Shown here piece by piece: positions 1 to 7,347 of a stretch of DNA of 28,973 nt (position 1 is the stretch's first letter; each line of letters starts with the position of its first letter). Below the pieces are notes generated by a model. It was not told the DNA's origin and ran no database searches. It was given only the letters and a program-made list of their open reading frames with translations. Both the position numbers and the translations under genes were made by a program. Source of the DNA: Pseudomonadota bacterium (GTDB taxonomy: Bacteria; Pseudomonadota; Alphaproteobacteria; Rhizobiales; Phreatobacteraceae); contig JAEZGJ010000032.1 of the NCBI GenBank assembly GCA_023416965.1, positions 1 through 28,973 on the forward strand, in the 5' to 3' direction.

Positions 1-353
1 TGCGCGGCGCGCGCCTTCTCCCGGCGTTCGGCGCGGCTGAGGCCGCCGTCCTCGAGGCCGAAGGCGACGTTGTCGATCACCGAGCGCCAGGGGAGAAGGC
101 GCGAGTCCTGGAAGACGAGGGCGAGCGGCTGGCGCTGGCCCGGGCGCGGCGCGACCCTGACCGTGCCGGAACTCGCCTGCGCCAGGCCGATCAGGACGCG
201 CAGCAGCGTCGACTTGCCCACCCCCGCCGAGCCCACGATGGCGATGAAGGCGCCGCGGGGTACGGCGAGGTCGAGGCCGCGCAGGACCTCGTTGCGCTGG
301 CCGTCGCGCTCGAAGGTGAGGCCCAGGTTCTCGATGTCGATCACGCTTTCCAT
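1..353 (-). CDS. ABC transporter ATP-binding protein, SsuB/TauB type (partial, C-terminal part outside window)
   Basis: This is the nucleotide-binding subunit of an SsuABC/TauABC-type importer, which hydrolyses ATP on the cytoplasmic face to drive uptake. About 117 N-terminal residues are visible, from ATG (complement of 351-353), beginning MESVIDIENLGLTF. The Walker A motif GSAGVGKST lies near residues 40-50 and the Q-loop VFQDSRLLPWRSV near residue 85; the ILPWR-like wording after the Q-loop is typical of the nitrate/sulfonate/taurine ATPases. Signature motif, Walker B and H-loop lie beyond the left edge. Its start overlaps the end of the permease gene by 13 bases, so the two are probably translationally coupled. 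The family is clear; the substrate cannot be read. Confidence 0.93.
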   Translation of the reverse strand, partial: MESVIDIENLGLTFERDGQRNEVLRGLDLAVPRGAFIAIVGSAGVGKSTLLRVLIGLAQASSGTVRVAPRPGQRQPLALVFQDSRLLPWRSVIDNVAFGLEDGGLSRAERREKARAA

Positions 354-1150
354 CGCAGCACCCATCCCTGAACCGCCACGAAGACCGTGTCGAGAATCCC
401 GTAGAGGGCCGCCATGGTCAGCATGTAGACGACGACCAGCTCTGTCGCGAGCAGGCTCGATGCCTGGATCATCCGCTGCCCCAAGCCCGGCACGCCGAAG
501 ATCTCGGCCGCCACCACCGCCATCCATGCCTGGCCGAGGGCGGTCCGCAGGCCGACGAGGATGCCCGGCATGGCGGCCGGCAGCAGGATCTTGGTGAGGC
601 GTTCGTGTGCCGAACGGAAGCCGAAGGCCTCGGCCACCTCGACGAGATCGCGGTCGACGCCCCTGATGGCGCCGTGGGCGGCGAAGAAGACGATCCAGAA
701 CACGCCGATGGCGATGATGAAGACCGCCGCGGAGGGGCTCACCCCGAACCAGATGATGGCGAAGGGCACCCAGGCGAGGCCCGGTATGGGTCGCAGCACC
801 CGCACCACCCAGGAACTCATGTCCTCGGCGAGCCGCGACATGCCGGTGGCGACGCCGCCGACGAGCCCCAGCACCGATCCCACGACGAGGCCGATCGTGT
901 AATGGCCGAGGCTGGCGCTCACCGCCGAGGCCCAGGCGCCCGATGTGAGCTCCGCCCAGAAGGCGGCCGGGATGACGCTCGGCGCCGGCAGCAGCATGGG
1001 GTTGAACAGACCGAGGCGCGGCAGCGCCTCCCAGACCAGGATGAAGAAGGCGAGGCCCGCCGCGGCGAGGCCGATGCGCCTCAGCCCGTCGAGGGCGGCA
1101 CGCGCCGGCAGGGCTGCCGGCGCTGCGGCGGAAAAGGCGGTGTCTGTCAT
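341..1150 (-). CDS. ABC transporter permease, SsuC/TauC type
   Basis: This is the 269-residue inner-membrane permease of the SsuABC/TauABC-type importer. It has the usual six or so hydrophobic helices, starting with LAAAGLAFFILVWEALPRL near residue 30, followed by the periplasmic LLPAPSVIPAAFWAEL segment found across BPD_transp_1 permeases of this group. The EAA coupling loop that contacts the ATPase is visible as EVAEAFGFRSAHERLTKILL near residues 170-190. Length is normal for the family (250-280). The ATG start lies 21 bases after the binding-protein stop, and the stop overlaps the ATPase start. The order binding protein-permease-ATPase is that of ssuACB/tauABC. Sulfonate, nitrate, taurine and pyrimidine-type substrates are all possible. 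Confidence 0.93.
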   Translation of the reverse strand: MTDTAFSAAAPAALPARAALDGLRRIGLAAAGLAFFILVWEALPRLGLFNPMLLPAPSVIPAAFWAELTSGAWASAVSASLGHYTIGLVVGSVLGLVGGVATGMSRLAEDMSSWVVRVLRPIPGLAWVPFAIIWFGVSPSAAVFIIAIGVFWIVFFAAHGAIRGVDRDLVEVAEAFGFRSAHERLTKILLPAAMPGILVGLRTALGQAWMAVVAAEIFGVPGLGQRMIQASSLLATELVVVYMLTMAALYGILDTVFVAVQGWVLRWKA

Positions 1151-1171
1151 GGCGTCGCTCCCGTCGGGGCC

Positions 1172-2194
1172 TCAGCTGGCCGCCGGCGCCCGCTCGAAGA
1201 AGCGGGTCTCGAACATGCCGTCCAGTGACACCGCCTCGCCCAGCGAGCCGAGCTTCACCTGGTAGTCCTGCATGGCGGCCGTCGGCGCGATGATGGCGCG
1301 GGGGTCGATGCTGAACTTGCTGGCGGGGGACTTCAGCGCGGCGCGGATGATGGACGGGTCGACGATGCCCTTGGCGAGGTTGGCGGCGACGTCCGGTGCC
1401 GCCTTGTCCGGATCCTGCGTCAGCAGCCGTCCCGCCTTCACGAGGCCGTTCACGAGCCCCTGCACACGCTCCTCGTTGCGGGCGAGGAAGGCGCCGGAGA
1501 CCGCGACGACCGAACCGGGCTGGCCTGGGAACAGCTCGTCGCCCACCGCGACCAGCCTGATGCCCGGGTTGCGCTTCTGCACGATGGTCAGCGCCGGCTC
1601 GCGGATCGTGGCGCCCTCGACGGCGTCGGCAAGGATCGCCTGCTGCGTGGCGTCGATGCCCATGGCGACGATCTCGACATCGGCCCGGTCAGCCTTGATC
1701 TGCTCCCACAGCCAGTATTGCAGCGTCGTGTTCGGCACCGAGCCGGGCGGCTGGGTGGCGAGCCGCGCCGGCTTGCCGGTCTGGGCGCGGTAGGCGCGGA
1801 AAGCTTCCGCATGGGCGGTGCCGGGCTTGAAGAAGGCGGCGAGACGTGGCGTCGCCACGAAGACGTTTTCGCCGGTGGCGGTGCTGGCGACGACCTTGAC
1901 GTCCACCCCACGCGAGCGGGCGACGCCGAGCGGCGCGACCCCGGCGACATAGATGTCGATCGTTCCCGAAGCCAGCGCCTGGATCATGTTCGGCCCGGAT
2001 TCGAAGGTGGTGATGGCGAGATCGAGGCCGGCTTCGCGGGCCCAGCCCTGCCGGTCGACGACGAAGATCGGCGCGGCGCCCACGATCGGGATGACGCCGA
2101 CCCGGGCCCTGGTGCCTTGGGCGCGAACGGAATGAAGAGCGGGGGCTGAGAGGGCGGCGGCGAGGACGGTGCGACGGGACAGGGAGAGGGACAT
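1172..2194 (-). CDS. ABC transporter substrate-binding protein, SsuA/NMT1-like
   Basis: This 340-residue periplasmic protein would capture the solute for the SsuC/SsuB-type importer downstream. The N-terminus MSLSLSRRTVLAAAL ends in APALHSVRA-Q, a secretion signal with a twin-arginine-like SRRTVL motif, so Tat export is possible. The mature part carries family hallmarks: GPNMIQALASGTIDI followed by GVAPLGVARSRGVDVKVV, the segment in which NMT1/SsuA proteins describe a ligand-binding loop. I chose the ATG at 2194 because it directly precedes the signal peptide; a TTG at 2227 would add eleven residues before it. It is the first gene of its operon. Clean family call; ligand unknown. Confidence 0.9.
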   Translation of the reverse strand: MSLSLSRRTVLAAALSAPALHSVRAQGTRARVGVIPIVGAAPIFVVDRQGWAREAGLDLAITTFESGPNMIQALASGTIDIYVAGVAPLGVARSRGVDVKVVASTATGENVFVATPRLAAFFKPGTAHAEAFRAYRAQTGKPARLATQPPGSVPNTTLQYWLWEQIKADRADVEIVAMGIDATQQAILADAVEGATIREPALTIVQKRNPGIRLVAVGDELFPGQPGSVVAVSGAFLARNEERVQGLVNGLVKAGRLLTQDPDKAAPDVAANLAKGIVDPSIIRAALKSPASKFSIDPRAIIAPTAAMQDYQVKLGSLGEAVSLDGMFETRFFERAPAAS

Positions 2195-2227
2195 GGCGCG
2201 ACCTGATGAAGGGGGAATTCGAGCCAA

Positions 2228-2262
2228 ATGAGTAATAATTTTCTACGAAACTGGCAATTTCC
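2228..2262 (-). promoter_or_regulatory. AT-rich upstream region of the SsuA-type operon
   Basis: This short stretch is distinctly AT-rich compared with its surroundings and lies directly upstream of the binding-protein gene. Read on the minus strand it contains TTGCCA (complement of 2252-2257) as a possible -35 box, followed by several weak -10 candidates (TATTAC, TACTCA). None is a good match at ideal spacing, so I support the region as the promoter rather than any particular box. Confidence 0.3.
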
Positions 2263-2265
2263 GTG

Positions 2266-2314
2266 GAGAAATAAAAGAAAAATCCTTCTGTCGCTCGAAG
2301 GGCGGAGAAGGATT
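2266..2314 (-). terminator. Rho-independent terminator of the Liv/acyl-CoA synthetase operon
   Basis: A perfect 9-bp inverted repeat, AATCCTTCT (2281-2289) and AGAAGGATT (2306-2314), with a 16-base loop. Read on the minus strand the second arm runs straight into TTTTTCTTTTATTT, a proper U-rich tail. It lies about 50 bases past the stop of the acyl-CoA synthetase gene and before the SsuA-type operon, so it separates the two minus-strand operons. Confidence 0.85.
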
Positions 2315-2362
2315 CACTGCGCCGCAAGGGCGTTGGGAGGCGCCTCTTCCCGGGCCCCCGCC

Positions 2363-4006
2363 TCAGCGGGGGGCCGGCGCCCCCAGCCCGTCGCGCAGGA
2401 CGCGCTTCATCACCTTGCCGTTGGCGTTGCGCGGCAGCGGCTCGCTCTGGATGGTGAGCGTCTCCGGCACCTTGTAGTCGGAGAGCCGCGCGGCGCACCA
2501 GGCGCGCAGGGTCTCGGGTGCGGGATCGCTGCCATCGGTGACGACGAAGGCGTGCACCCGCTCGCCGAGCACGGGGCAGGGCACTGCCACCACGGCGCAT
2601 TCGACGACGCCGGGGCAGGCGATGAGGATCGTCTCCACCTCGGCGGTGAAGATCTTGTAGCCGCCGCGGTTGATCATGTCCTTCTTGCGGTCGAGCACTT
2701 GCACGAAGCCTTCCGCGTCGATGCTGCCGATATCACCGGAATGCCAGAAGCCGGCGGTGAAGCCGGTTCGCGTCGCCTCGGGATTGTTCCAGTAGCCGCG
2801 GACGACGTGCGGTCCGCGGATCCAGATCTCGCCGACCTCGCCGCGCGTCACCTCGCGGCCGGCATCGTCGACGACGATGATGTCGACGCCCGGCGCGGCG
2901 ATGCCGACACTGTGGCCGTGGGTCGGCGTGAAGCGCGGCGGCATGATCGTCGTCGGCGAGGTCGTCTCGGTCGCCCCGTAGGCGTTCATCAGCTTGAGGC
3001 CGGGGCAGCGCTCGGCGAGCTTCTCGATGGTCGGCGTCGGCATGGGCGCGCCGCCATAGCCGCCGATGCGCCAGGCGGAGAGGTCGTGGTCGGCGAAATC
3101 GGGCTGCAGCAGGCAGAGATTGTACATGGCCGGCACCAGCACCGACATGGTCATCCGCTCGCGCGCGGCCAGCACGAGGAAGTCGGCGGCCTTGAAGGCC
3201 GGCATGATGACGAGGGTCGCCGCCGCCCGGACGGTGCATGTGACGTTGGCGATGAGCCCGGTGACATGGCTGAGCGGCACGGCGGCGAGCGAGCGGTCGG
3301 CCGACGTCAGACCCATGCAATGCTCGTAGACCAGCGAGGAGTGCACAATGCCGAGATGGGTGAGCATCGCTCCTTTCGGCCGGCCGGTCGTGCCCGAGGT
3401 GTAGAGGATGACTGCGGTGTCCTCCTCCGCGACCGGCGCCACGGCCGGAGCCGGGGCCCCCGCATGGCGCGCTGTGACGGCCTCAAGGGTCTCCGTGCCG
3501 GGAACGGTCCCGCCCACGGTGATGCGGCGGGTCAGGCCCGGGACCTCTGCCGGCGGCGGCAGGCGGTCGGCGAGGTCGGCCTCGTGGATCAGCAGGCCTG
3601 CGCCGCAATCGGCGAGCACATGGGCGATCTCCGGCCCCTGCAACCTCAGGCCCATCGGCACGGCGATGACCCCCAGCCGGGCGAGGGCGAAGAGCACCGT
3701 GACGAATTCGGTGCGGTTGCCGATCAGCATGGCGACGCGGTCGCCGGCCGCGACGCCCTCCGCGGCGAGCGCCGCGGAGAGCTGCTCCACCGCGGCGGCG
3801 AGATCGGCATAGGTCAGCCTGTCGGCGCCGCAGACCACGGCCTCGCCGCCGGGCCGGCGGGCCGTCGCCTCCGCCAGCAGGGCGTAGAGGCTCTCCGGAC
3901 GGTCCGGGAAACAGGCGACGACCCGGTCGCCGAAATGCGCCTCGAGGCGCAGTCGCGGACCCCCGGGTTCGATCCAGCGGGGCATGTCGGCGGTGTCAGG
4001 CGGCAT
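2363..4006 (-). CDS. AMP-dependent acyl-CoA synthetase/ligase
   Basis: This is a 547-residue adenylate-forming enzyme that would activate a carboxylic acid with ATP and CoA to its acyl-CoA thioester through an acyl-AMP intermediate. All core motifs are present in order: the phosphate-binding loop YTSGTTGRPKG (202-212), the NAYGATETTSP segment near 340, SGDIGSIDAEGF near 425, the hinge DRKKDMINRGGYKI near 440, and the C-terminal PRNANGKVMKR with catalytic lysine K531. Length is typical of medium-chain or aromatic acyl-CoA ligases. Its start overlaps the preceding ATPase gene by 11 bases and a terminator follows, so it is the last gene of the HAAT transporter operon. This suggests the imported solute is a carboxylate that is then trapped as CoA ester (inference). 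Chain length or aromatic preference cannot be read. Confidence 0.93.
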   Translation of the reverse strand: MPPDTADMPRWIEPGGPRLRLEAHFGDRVVACFPDRPESLYALLAEATARRPGGEAVVCGADRLTYADLAAAVEQLSAALAAEGVAAGDRVAMLIGNRTEFVTVLFALARLGVIAVPMGLRLQGPEIAHVLADCGAGLLIHEADLADRLPPPAEVPGLTRRITVGGTVPGTETLEAVTARHAGAPAPAVAPVAEEDTAVILYTSGTTGRPKGAMLTHLGIVHSSLVYEHCMGLTSADRSLAAVPLSHVTGLIANVTCTVRAAATLVIMPAFKAADFLVLAARERMTMSVLVPAMYNLCLLQPDFADHDLSAWRIGGYGGAPMPTPTIEKLAERCPGLKLMNAYGATETTSPTTIMPPRFTPTHGHSVGIAAPGVDIIVVDDAGREVTRGEVGEIWIRGPHVVRGYWNNPEATRTGFTAGFWHSGDIGSIDAEGFVQVLDRKKDMINRGGYKIFTAEVETILIACPGVVECAVVAVPCPVLGERVHAFVVTDGSDPAPETLRAWCAARLSDYKVPETLTIQSEPLPRNANGKVMKRVLRDGLGAPAPR

Positions 4007-4667
4007 GGGAGGCGGCCACGTTAGCGCCCCGCTCGATCACATATTGCCGGTCGAACAGGGACTGGGAATGGTTGAGGTCGGACTGCGAGATGAGAACCGA
4101 GAGATCGGTGCCCTTCAGGCCAGAAATGACCTCGGACAGACGGTGCGACAGGGCGGGGGCGACGCCCTCGAAGGGCTCGTCCAGCAGGAGGAGCCGCGTG
4201 CCGACCGCCAGCGCCCGGCACAGCGCAACCAGCTTCTGCTGGCCGCCGGAGAGGAGCAGGGCCTTGCGGTCCTTCATCGCCTGCACCTCCGGCAGCATGC
4301 CGTAGACGAAGGCGAGGCGCTCCTCGGCCTTCAGGGTCTTCGACACCCAGACCGGCAGGAGGATGTTCTCCTCCACGGTGAGTTCCGGCACGAGCTGGCG
4401 GTCCTCCGGCATGTAGCCGATGCCGAGCGGGGCGCGGCCGTGGCGCGGCACGCCCGCCAGGTCCTGGCCGGCAAAGGCGATGCGCCCCTCGACCAGCGGC
4501 AGGTGGCCCATGATCGTGCGCATCAGCGTGGTCTTGCCGGCGCCGTTGCGCCCGACGATGCCGATCATCGCGCCCTGCGGCACGGCGATGGAGAAGCCGC
4601 GCAGGGCCTGCATGGACTGGATGGAGACGGCGAGCCCCGTCGCCTCGAGCAGGTTCGGGGCCGTCAT
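3996..4667 (-). CDS. livF: HAAT-family ABC transporter ATP-binding protein, LivF-like
   Basis: The second ATPase of a Liv-type importer, 223 residues from ATG at 4667. Visible motifs are Walker A GRNGAGKTT (about residues 37-45), the GIGYMPEDRQLVPELTVEENI Q-loop region characteristic of LivF, the signature LLSGGQQKLVALCRAL, and Walker B LLLLDEPFEGVAP. The H-loop position reads LISQSDLNHS, where most ABC ATPases have His and LivF proteins usually have Gln (VEQN); here it is Ser. The start overlaps the LivG-like stop in ATGA, and the end overlaps the acyl-CoA synthetase start by 11 bases. It is expected to pair with the LivG-like ATPase on the cytoplasmic face. Confidence 0.92.
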   Translation of the reverse strand: MTAPNLLEATGLAVSIQSMQALRGFSIAVPQGAMIGIVGRNGAGKTTLMRTIMGHLPLVEGRIAFAGQDLAGVPRHGRAPLGIGYMPEDRQLVPELTVEENILLPVWVSKTLKAEERLAFVYGMLPEVQAMKDRKALLLSGGQQKLVALCRALAVGTRLLLLDEPFEGVAPALSHRLSEVISGLKGTDLSVLISQSDLNHSQSLFDRQYVIERGANVAASHAA

Positions 4668-5425
4668 GACGCGCCTCCGCTGACGTAGCGCTTCACTTCC
4701 CCGTCGCTCAGCACATGGTCCGGCGTGCCGTCGGAGATGACGCGGCCCGAATAGAAAGCGATGACGCGGTCGGCATAGCCGCGCACGATGTCCATGTCGT
4801 GCTCCACGAAGACGATGGTGGAAGCCTGACCCGAGACCGCCTCCATGACACGGTCCATGGCCGGGAACTTCTCCTCGGCGCTCACTCCGGACGTCGGTTC
4901 GTCGAGCAGCAGCAGGCGCGGCCGGCGCGCCAGCGCCATGGCGATGTCGAGAAGCTTGCGCATGCCGCCGGGCATCTCGCTGACCGGCCGGTCGGCCATG
5001 GCGAGGAGGCCGAAGCGGTCGAGGAGCTCGCGCGCCCGCGCGTCGCGCCCGCCCGCCGCAGGATCGGCCCAGAACGACAGCCCCCGCGGCTCGGCCGCGG
5101 CGATGGCCACCAGCATGTTCTCCTCCGCCGTCAGCTCGATGCAGAGCTGCGGGATCTGGAACGACCGGCAGATGCCCTTGCGGGCGATGGCCCGCGGCGC
5201 GAGGCCGGTAATGGCCTCGCCGTCCAGCTCGATCGTGCCGGAATCGGGTTTGAGATAACCCGTGACCATGTTGACGAAGGCCGTCTTGCCGGCGCCGTTC
5301 GAGCCGATCAGGCAGAGCTTCTGCCCCGGCGGCACCTCGATCGTCACCTCCGAGGCCGCGACCACGGCGCCGAAGCTCTTGGCGAGGCCCCGGGCGGAAA
5401 GAACCGGGCGGGTTTCGGCGGTCAT
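4664..5425 (-). CDS. livG: HAAT-family ABC transporter ATP-binding protein, LivG-like, with altered signature motif
   Basis: The first ATPase of the Liv-type importer, 253 residues from ATG at 5425; the start overlaps the LivM-like stop as ATGA and the stop overlaps the LivF-like start the same way, so tight coupling is expected. Walker A is GSNGAGKTA, Walker B RLLLLDEPTSGVS, and the H-loop VFVEHDMDIV is normal. The signature motif is unusual: MPGGMRKLL stands where LSxGQ-type sequences are found, losing the conserved Ser and Gln. Such changes usually weaken one of the two composite ATP sites. Family and position are clear; the functional effect of the signature change is inference. Confidence 0.92.
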   Translation of the reverse strand: MTAETRPVLSARGLAKSFGAVVAASEVTIEVPPGQKLCLIGSNGAGKTAFVNMVTGYLKPDSGTIELDGEAITGLAPRAIARKGICRSFQIPQLCIELTAEENMLVAIAAAEPRGLSFWADPAAGGRDARARELLDRFGLLAMADRPVSEMPGGMRKLLDIAMALARRPRLLLLDEPTSGVSAEEKFPAMDRVMEAVSGQASTIVFVEHDMDIVRGYADRVIAFYSGRVISDGTPDHVLSDGEVKRYVSGGAS

Positions 5426-6384
5426 GCCTGCGTCTCCCCGCGGGTTGACGGCGCCTTGCGCCGGCCCGCCCACAAGGAGCCAATACCGGCCGGCAGGAAC
5501 AGGATGATGGCGAGCAGGAACAGGCCGAGCGCCATCTGCCAGGTGTTGGGGAAGTAGAGGTTCGAGAAGGACCGCACCAGCTCCAGCGCCAGCGATGCGA
5601 TGAAGACGGCAGTGACGCTCTGCGAGCCCGCGAGGATGGCGACGAAGACGAATTCGCCCGACTGGGTCCAGTAGGCGAAGGTCGGCTCGATATGACCGAG
5701 AGCGACGATGGTGAGCGCTCCGCCGAGGCCCCCGAGCGCCGCCGCGATGGTGAAGTTGATGGCCATGACCGACTGCACAGAGGTCCCGAGATACTCGACC
5801 CTCAGGCCGTTGCCGTGGATGGCGCGGGTCATCAGGCCACGGGCCGAACGGGTGTGGAGCGCCACCGCGGTCGCGGCGAGGCCGGTCAACAGGATGGCGA
5901 GGGCGTAGAGCGCATAGTCGCCGCCGGCGCCCTCCAGCCTGACGCCGAACAGCGTACCGCGCGGGATGTTGAACCCGTCGGAGCCACCCACCGCCGGCGA
6001 CTTGATGAGGATGCCGTAGGCGACCATCGAGAGGGCGAGGGTCAGCATGCCGAAGAAGATGCCGGTATAGCGGGCGAGCAACGGCCCGACCGCTGCGCCG
6101 ACCAGCGCCGCGGCGGCCGTGCCGATGAGGATCAGCACGATCACGTCGGTGATGCCGAGCTGGGTGAAGGAGAGGGCGGCCGCATAGCCGCCGATGGCGA
6201 AGACCAGGCCCTGGCCGAAGGAGACGAGGCCGCCACGCATGATGACGAGGATGCCGACCGAGACGATGCCATGCGAGGCGGCGAGGGTGACGAGGAAGAG
6301 CAGCCAGCGCGGCAGGGCGAGGCCGATCAGGAGCAGGGCCGCCATGATGCCGGCGGCGCCAAGGACGAGGGCGAGGCGCGACAT
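5422..6384 (-). CDS. livM: HAAT-family ABC transporter permease, LivM-like
   Basis: One of two inner-membrane permeases of the Liv-type importer, 320 residues, very hydrophobic with about ten predicted helices. The family pattern is visible in HGIVSVGILVIMRGGLVSFG (the LivM version of the N-A-H/S-G-x-x-S-F-G loop), then GQGLVFAIGGYAAA and the coupling-loop region HTRSARGLMTRAIHGNGLRVEYLG, which matches the R-A-I-R-xN-xx-R-A-xxLG pattern near residue 210. The ATG at 6384 overlaps the LivH-like stop by one base (TGATG). A basic tail, WAGRRKAPSTRGETQA, ends the protein. Confidence 0.93.
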   Translation of the reverse strand: MSRLALVLGAAGIMAALLLIGLALPRWLLFLVTLAASHGIVSVGILVIMRGGLVSFGQGLVFAIGGYAAALSFTQLGITDVIVLILIGTAAAALVGAAVGPLLARYTGIFFGMLTLALSMVAYGILIKSPAVGGSDGFNIPRGTLFGVRLEGAGGDYALYALAILLTGLAATAVALHTRSARGLMTRAIHGNGLRVEYLGTSVQSVMAINFTIAAALGGLGGALTIVALGHIEPTFAYWTQSGEFVFVAILAGSQSVTAVFIASLALELVRSFSNLYFPNTWQMALGLFLLAIILFLPAGIGSLWAGRRKAPSTRGETQA

Positions 6385-7280
6385 CAGATCTTCCTCGCGG
6401 CGGCGCGCTGGAACAGGCCCTCGGGGCGGAAGATGAGCACCGCCGCCATGACCAGGTAGATGGAGAAGAGCTCGGCCTCCGGCATGAGATGCACTGCCGC
6501 GGCGCGCGCCAGCCCGACGATCACCGCGCCGATGGCCGCACCCTCGATGGAACCGAGGCCGCCGATGATGATGACGGCGAAGGACACGATGATCACCGAG
6601 ACGGAGATGCCCGGCTGCACCGAGATCATCGGCGCTGTGAAGGCGCCGCCGAGTGCGGCGAGGAAGACGCCGAGGGTGAAGGCGATCATGTGGACCTTGT
6701 CGACATTGACGCCCATCGAGGCGCTCATCTCGCGCGAGAAGATCACCGCCAGCACCACCTTGCCGGAGCGGGTGCGGTTCAGGGCGAACCAGACGGCGAT
6801 GCCGCAGACGATGGCGAGGCCGATCAGCGCGAAGTCGTAGCCGACATAGAAGAGCGAGGCGAAGGCGACATTGCCGAAGAGCTGGTAGGGCTCGGAGACG
6901 TAATAGGGATTGACGCCCCAGATCAGCTTCACCGCGTCCTCGAGGATGAGGAACAGGGCATAGGTGACGAGCAGCAGCACCACCTCGTCGCGACCGTAGA
7001 ACAGCCTGAGGAGATAGCGCTCCATCAGCGGGCCCATGACCAGCGCGACGCCGATCGCCGCGAGCAGCATGGCGACCAGGGCGAAATGGCCGCCGAGCCC
7101 CCAGGAGGCGAAGAGCGTCACCAGGCTCGCCGCCACATAGGCGCCGACCGCGTAGAGGCTGCCGTGGGCGATGTTGAGGATCTTGAGGACGCCGAAGACC
7201 AGCGTCAGCCCGAGGGCCACGACGAACAGCCAGGAGGCATAGATCAGGCCGTCCATGATGATGGTGAGGGCGAGCTGCAC
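6384..7280 (-). CDS. livH: HAAT-family ABC transporter permease, LivH-like
   Basis: The other permease of the Liv-type importer, 298 residues, with eight or more membrane segments. The N-terminal GLIYASWLFVVALGLTLVFGVLKILNIAHGSLYAVGAY is the LivH hallmark, including the NxAHGSLY loop. I chose GTG at 7280 because GGAG stands six bases before it on the minus strand; an ATG at 7256 is possible but has no comparable ribosome site. The gene follows the binding-protein gene after 67 bases and runs directly into the LivM-like gene. It would form the translocation channel with that protein. Confidence 0.93.
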   Translation of the reverse strand: MQLALTIIMDGLIYASWLFVVALGLTLVFGVLKILNIAHGSLYAVGAYVAASLVTLFASWGLGGHFALVAMLLAAIGVALVMGPLMERYLLRLFYGRDEVVLLLVTYALFLILEDAVKLIWGVNPYYVSEPYQLFGNVAFASLFYVGYDFALIGLAIVCGIAVWFALNRTRSGKVVLAVIFSREMSASMGVNVDKVHMIAFTLGVFLAALGGAFTAPMISVQPGISVSVIIVSFAVIIIGGLGSIEGAAIGAVIVGLARAAAVHLMPEAELFSIYLVMAAVLIFRPEGLFQRAAARKI

Positions 7281-7347
7281 GGGGGTCTCCGCAGGGCATC
7301 GGGCGAAGCCGCCGCCCCATGGGGACCGCGGCCTCGGTCAGGCTGCC

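Noticed and set aside
1..2194. Naming the left-edge transporter as a sulfonate (ssu) or taurine (tau) system
   Set aside because: No sulfonate monooxygenase or desulfonation gene is visible, and the family also carries nitrate, pyrimidine and other solutes, so only the family is given.
2228..4024. Long plus-strand reading frame opposite the acyl-CoA synthetase gene
   Set aside because: It is a frame shadow common in G+C-rich DNA: its protein is low-complexity (Arg/Gly/His/Asp-rich) with no motif, while the opposite strand encodes a complete, motif-bearing enzyme.
3996..5483. Apparent 495-residue frame joining LivG and LivF regions
   Set aside because: Only its C-terminal part is the LivF-like ATPase; the first part is an out-of-frame reading of livG. 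The real genes overlap by ATGA at 4664-4667, so there is no fusion or frameshift.
5422..7320. Apparent 632-residue fused permease frame
   Set aside because: The N-terminal half is livH read in the wrong frame; livM starts at ATG 6384 in its own right.
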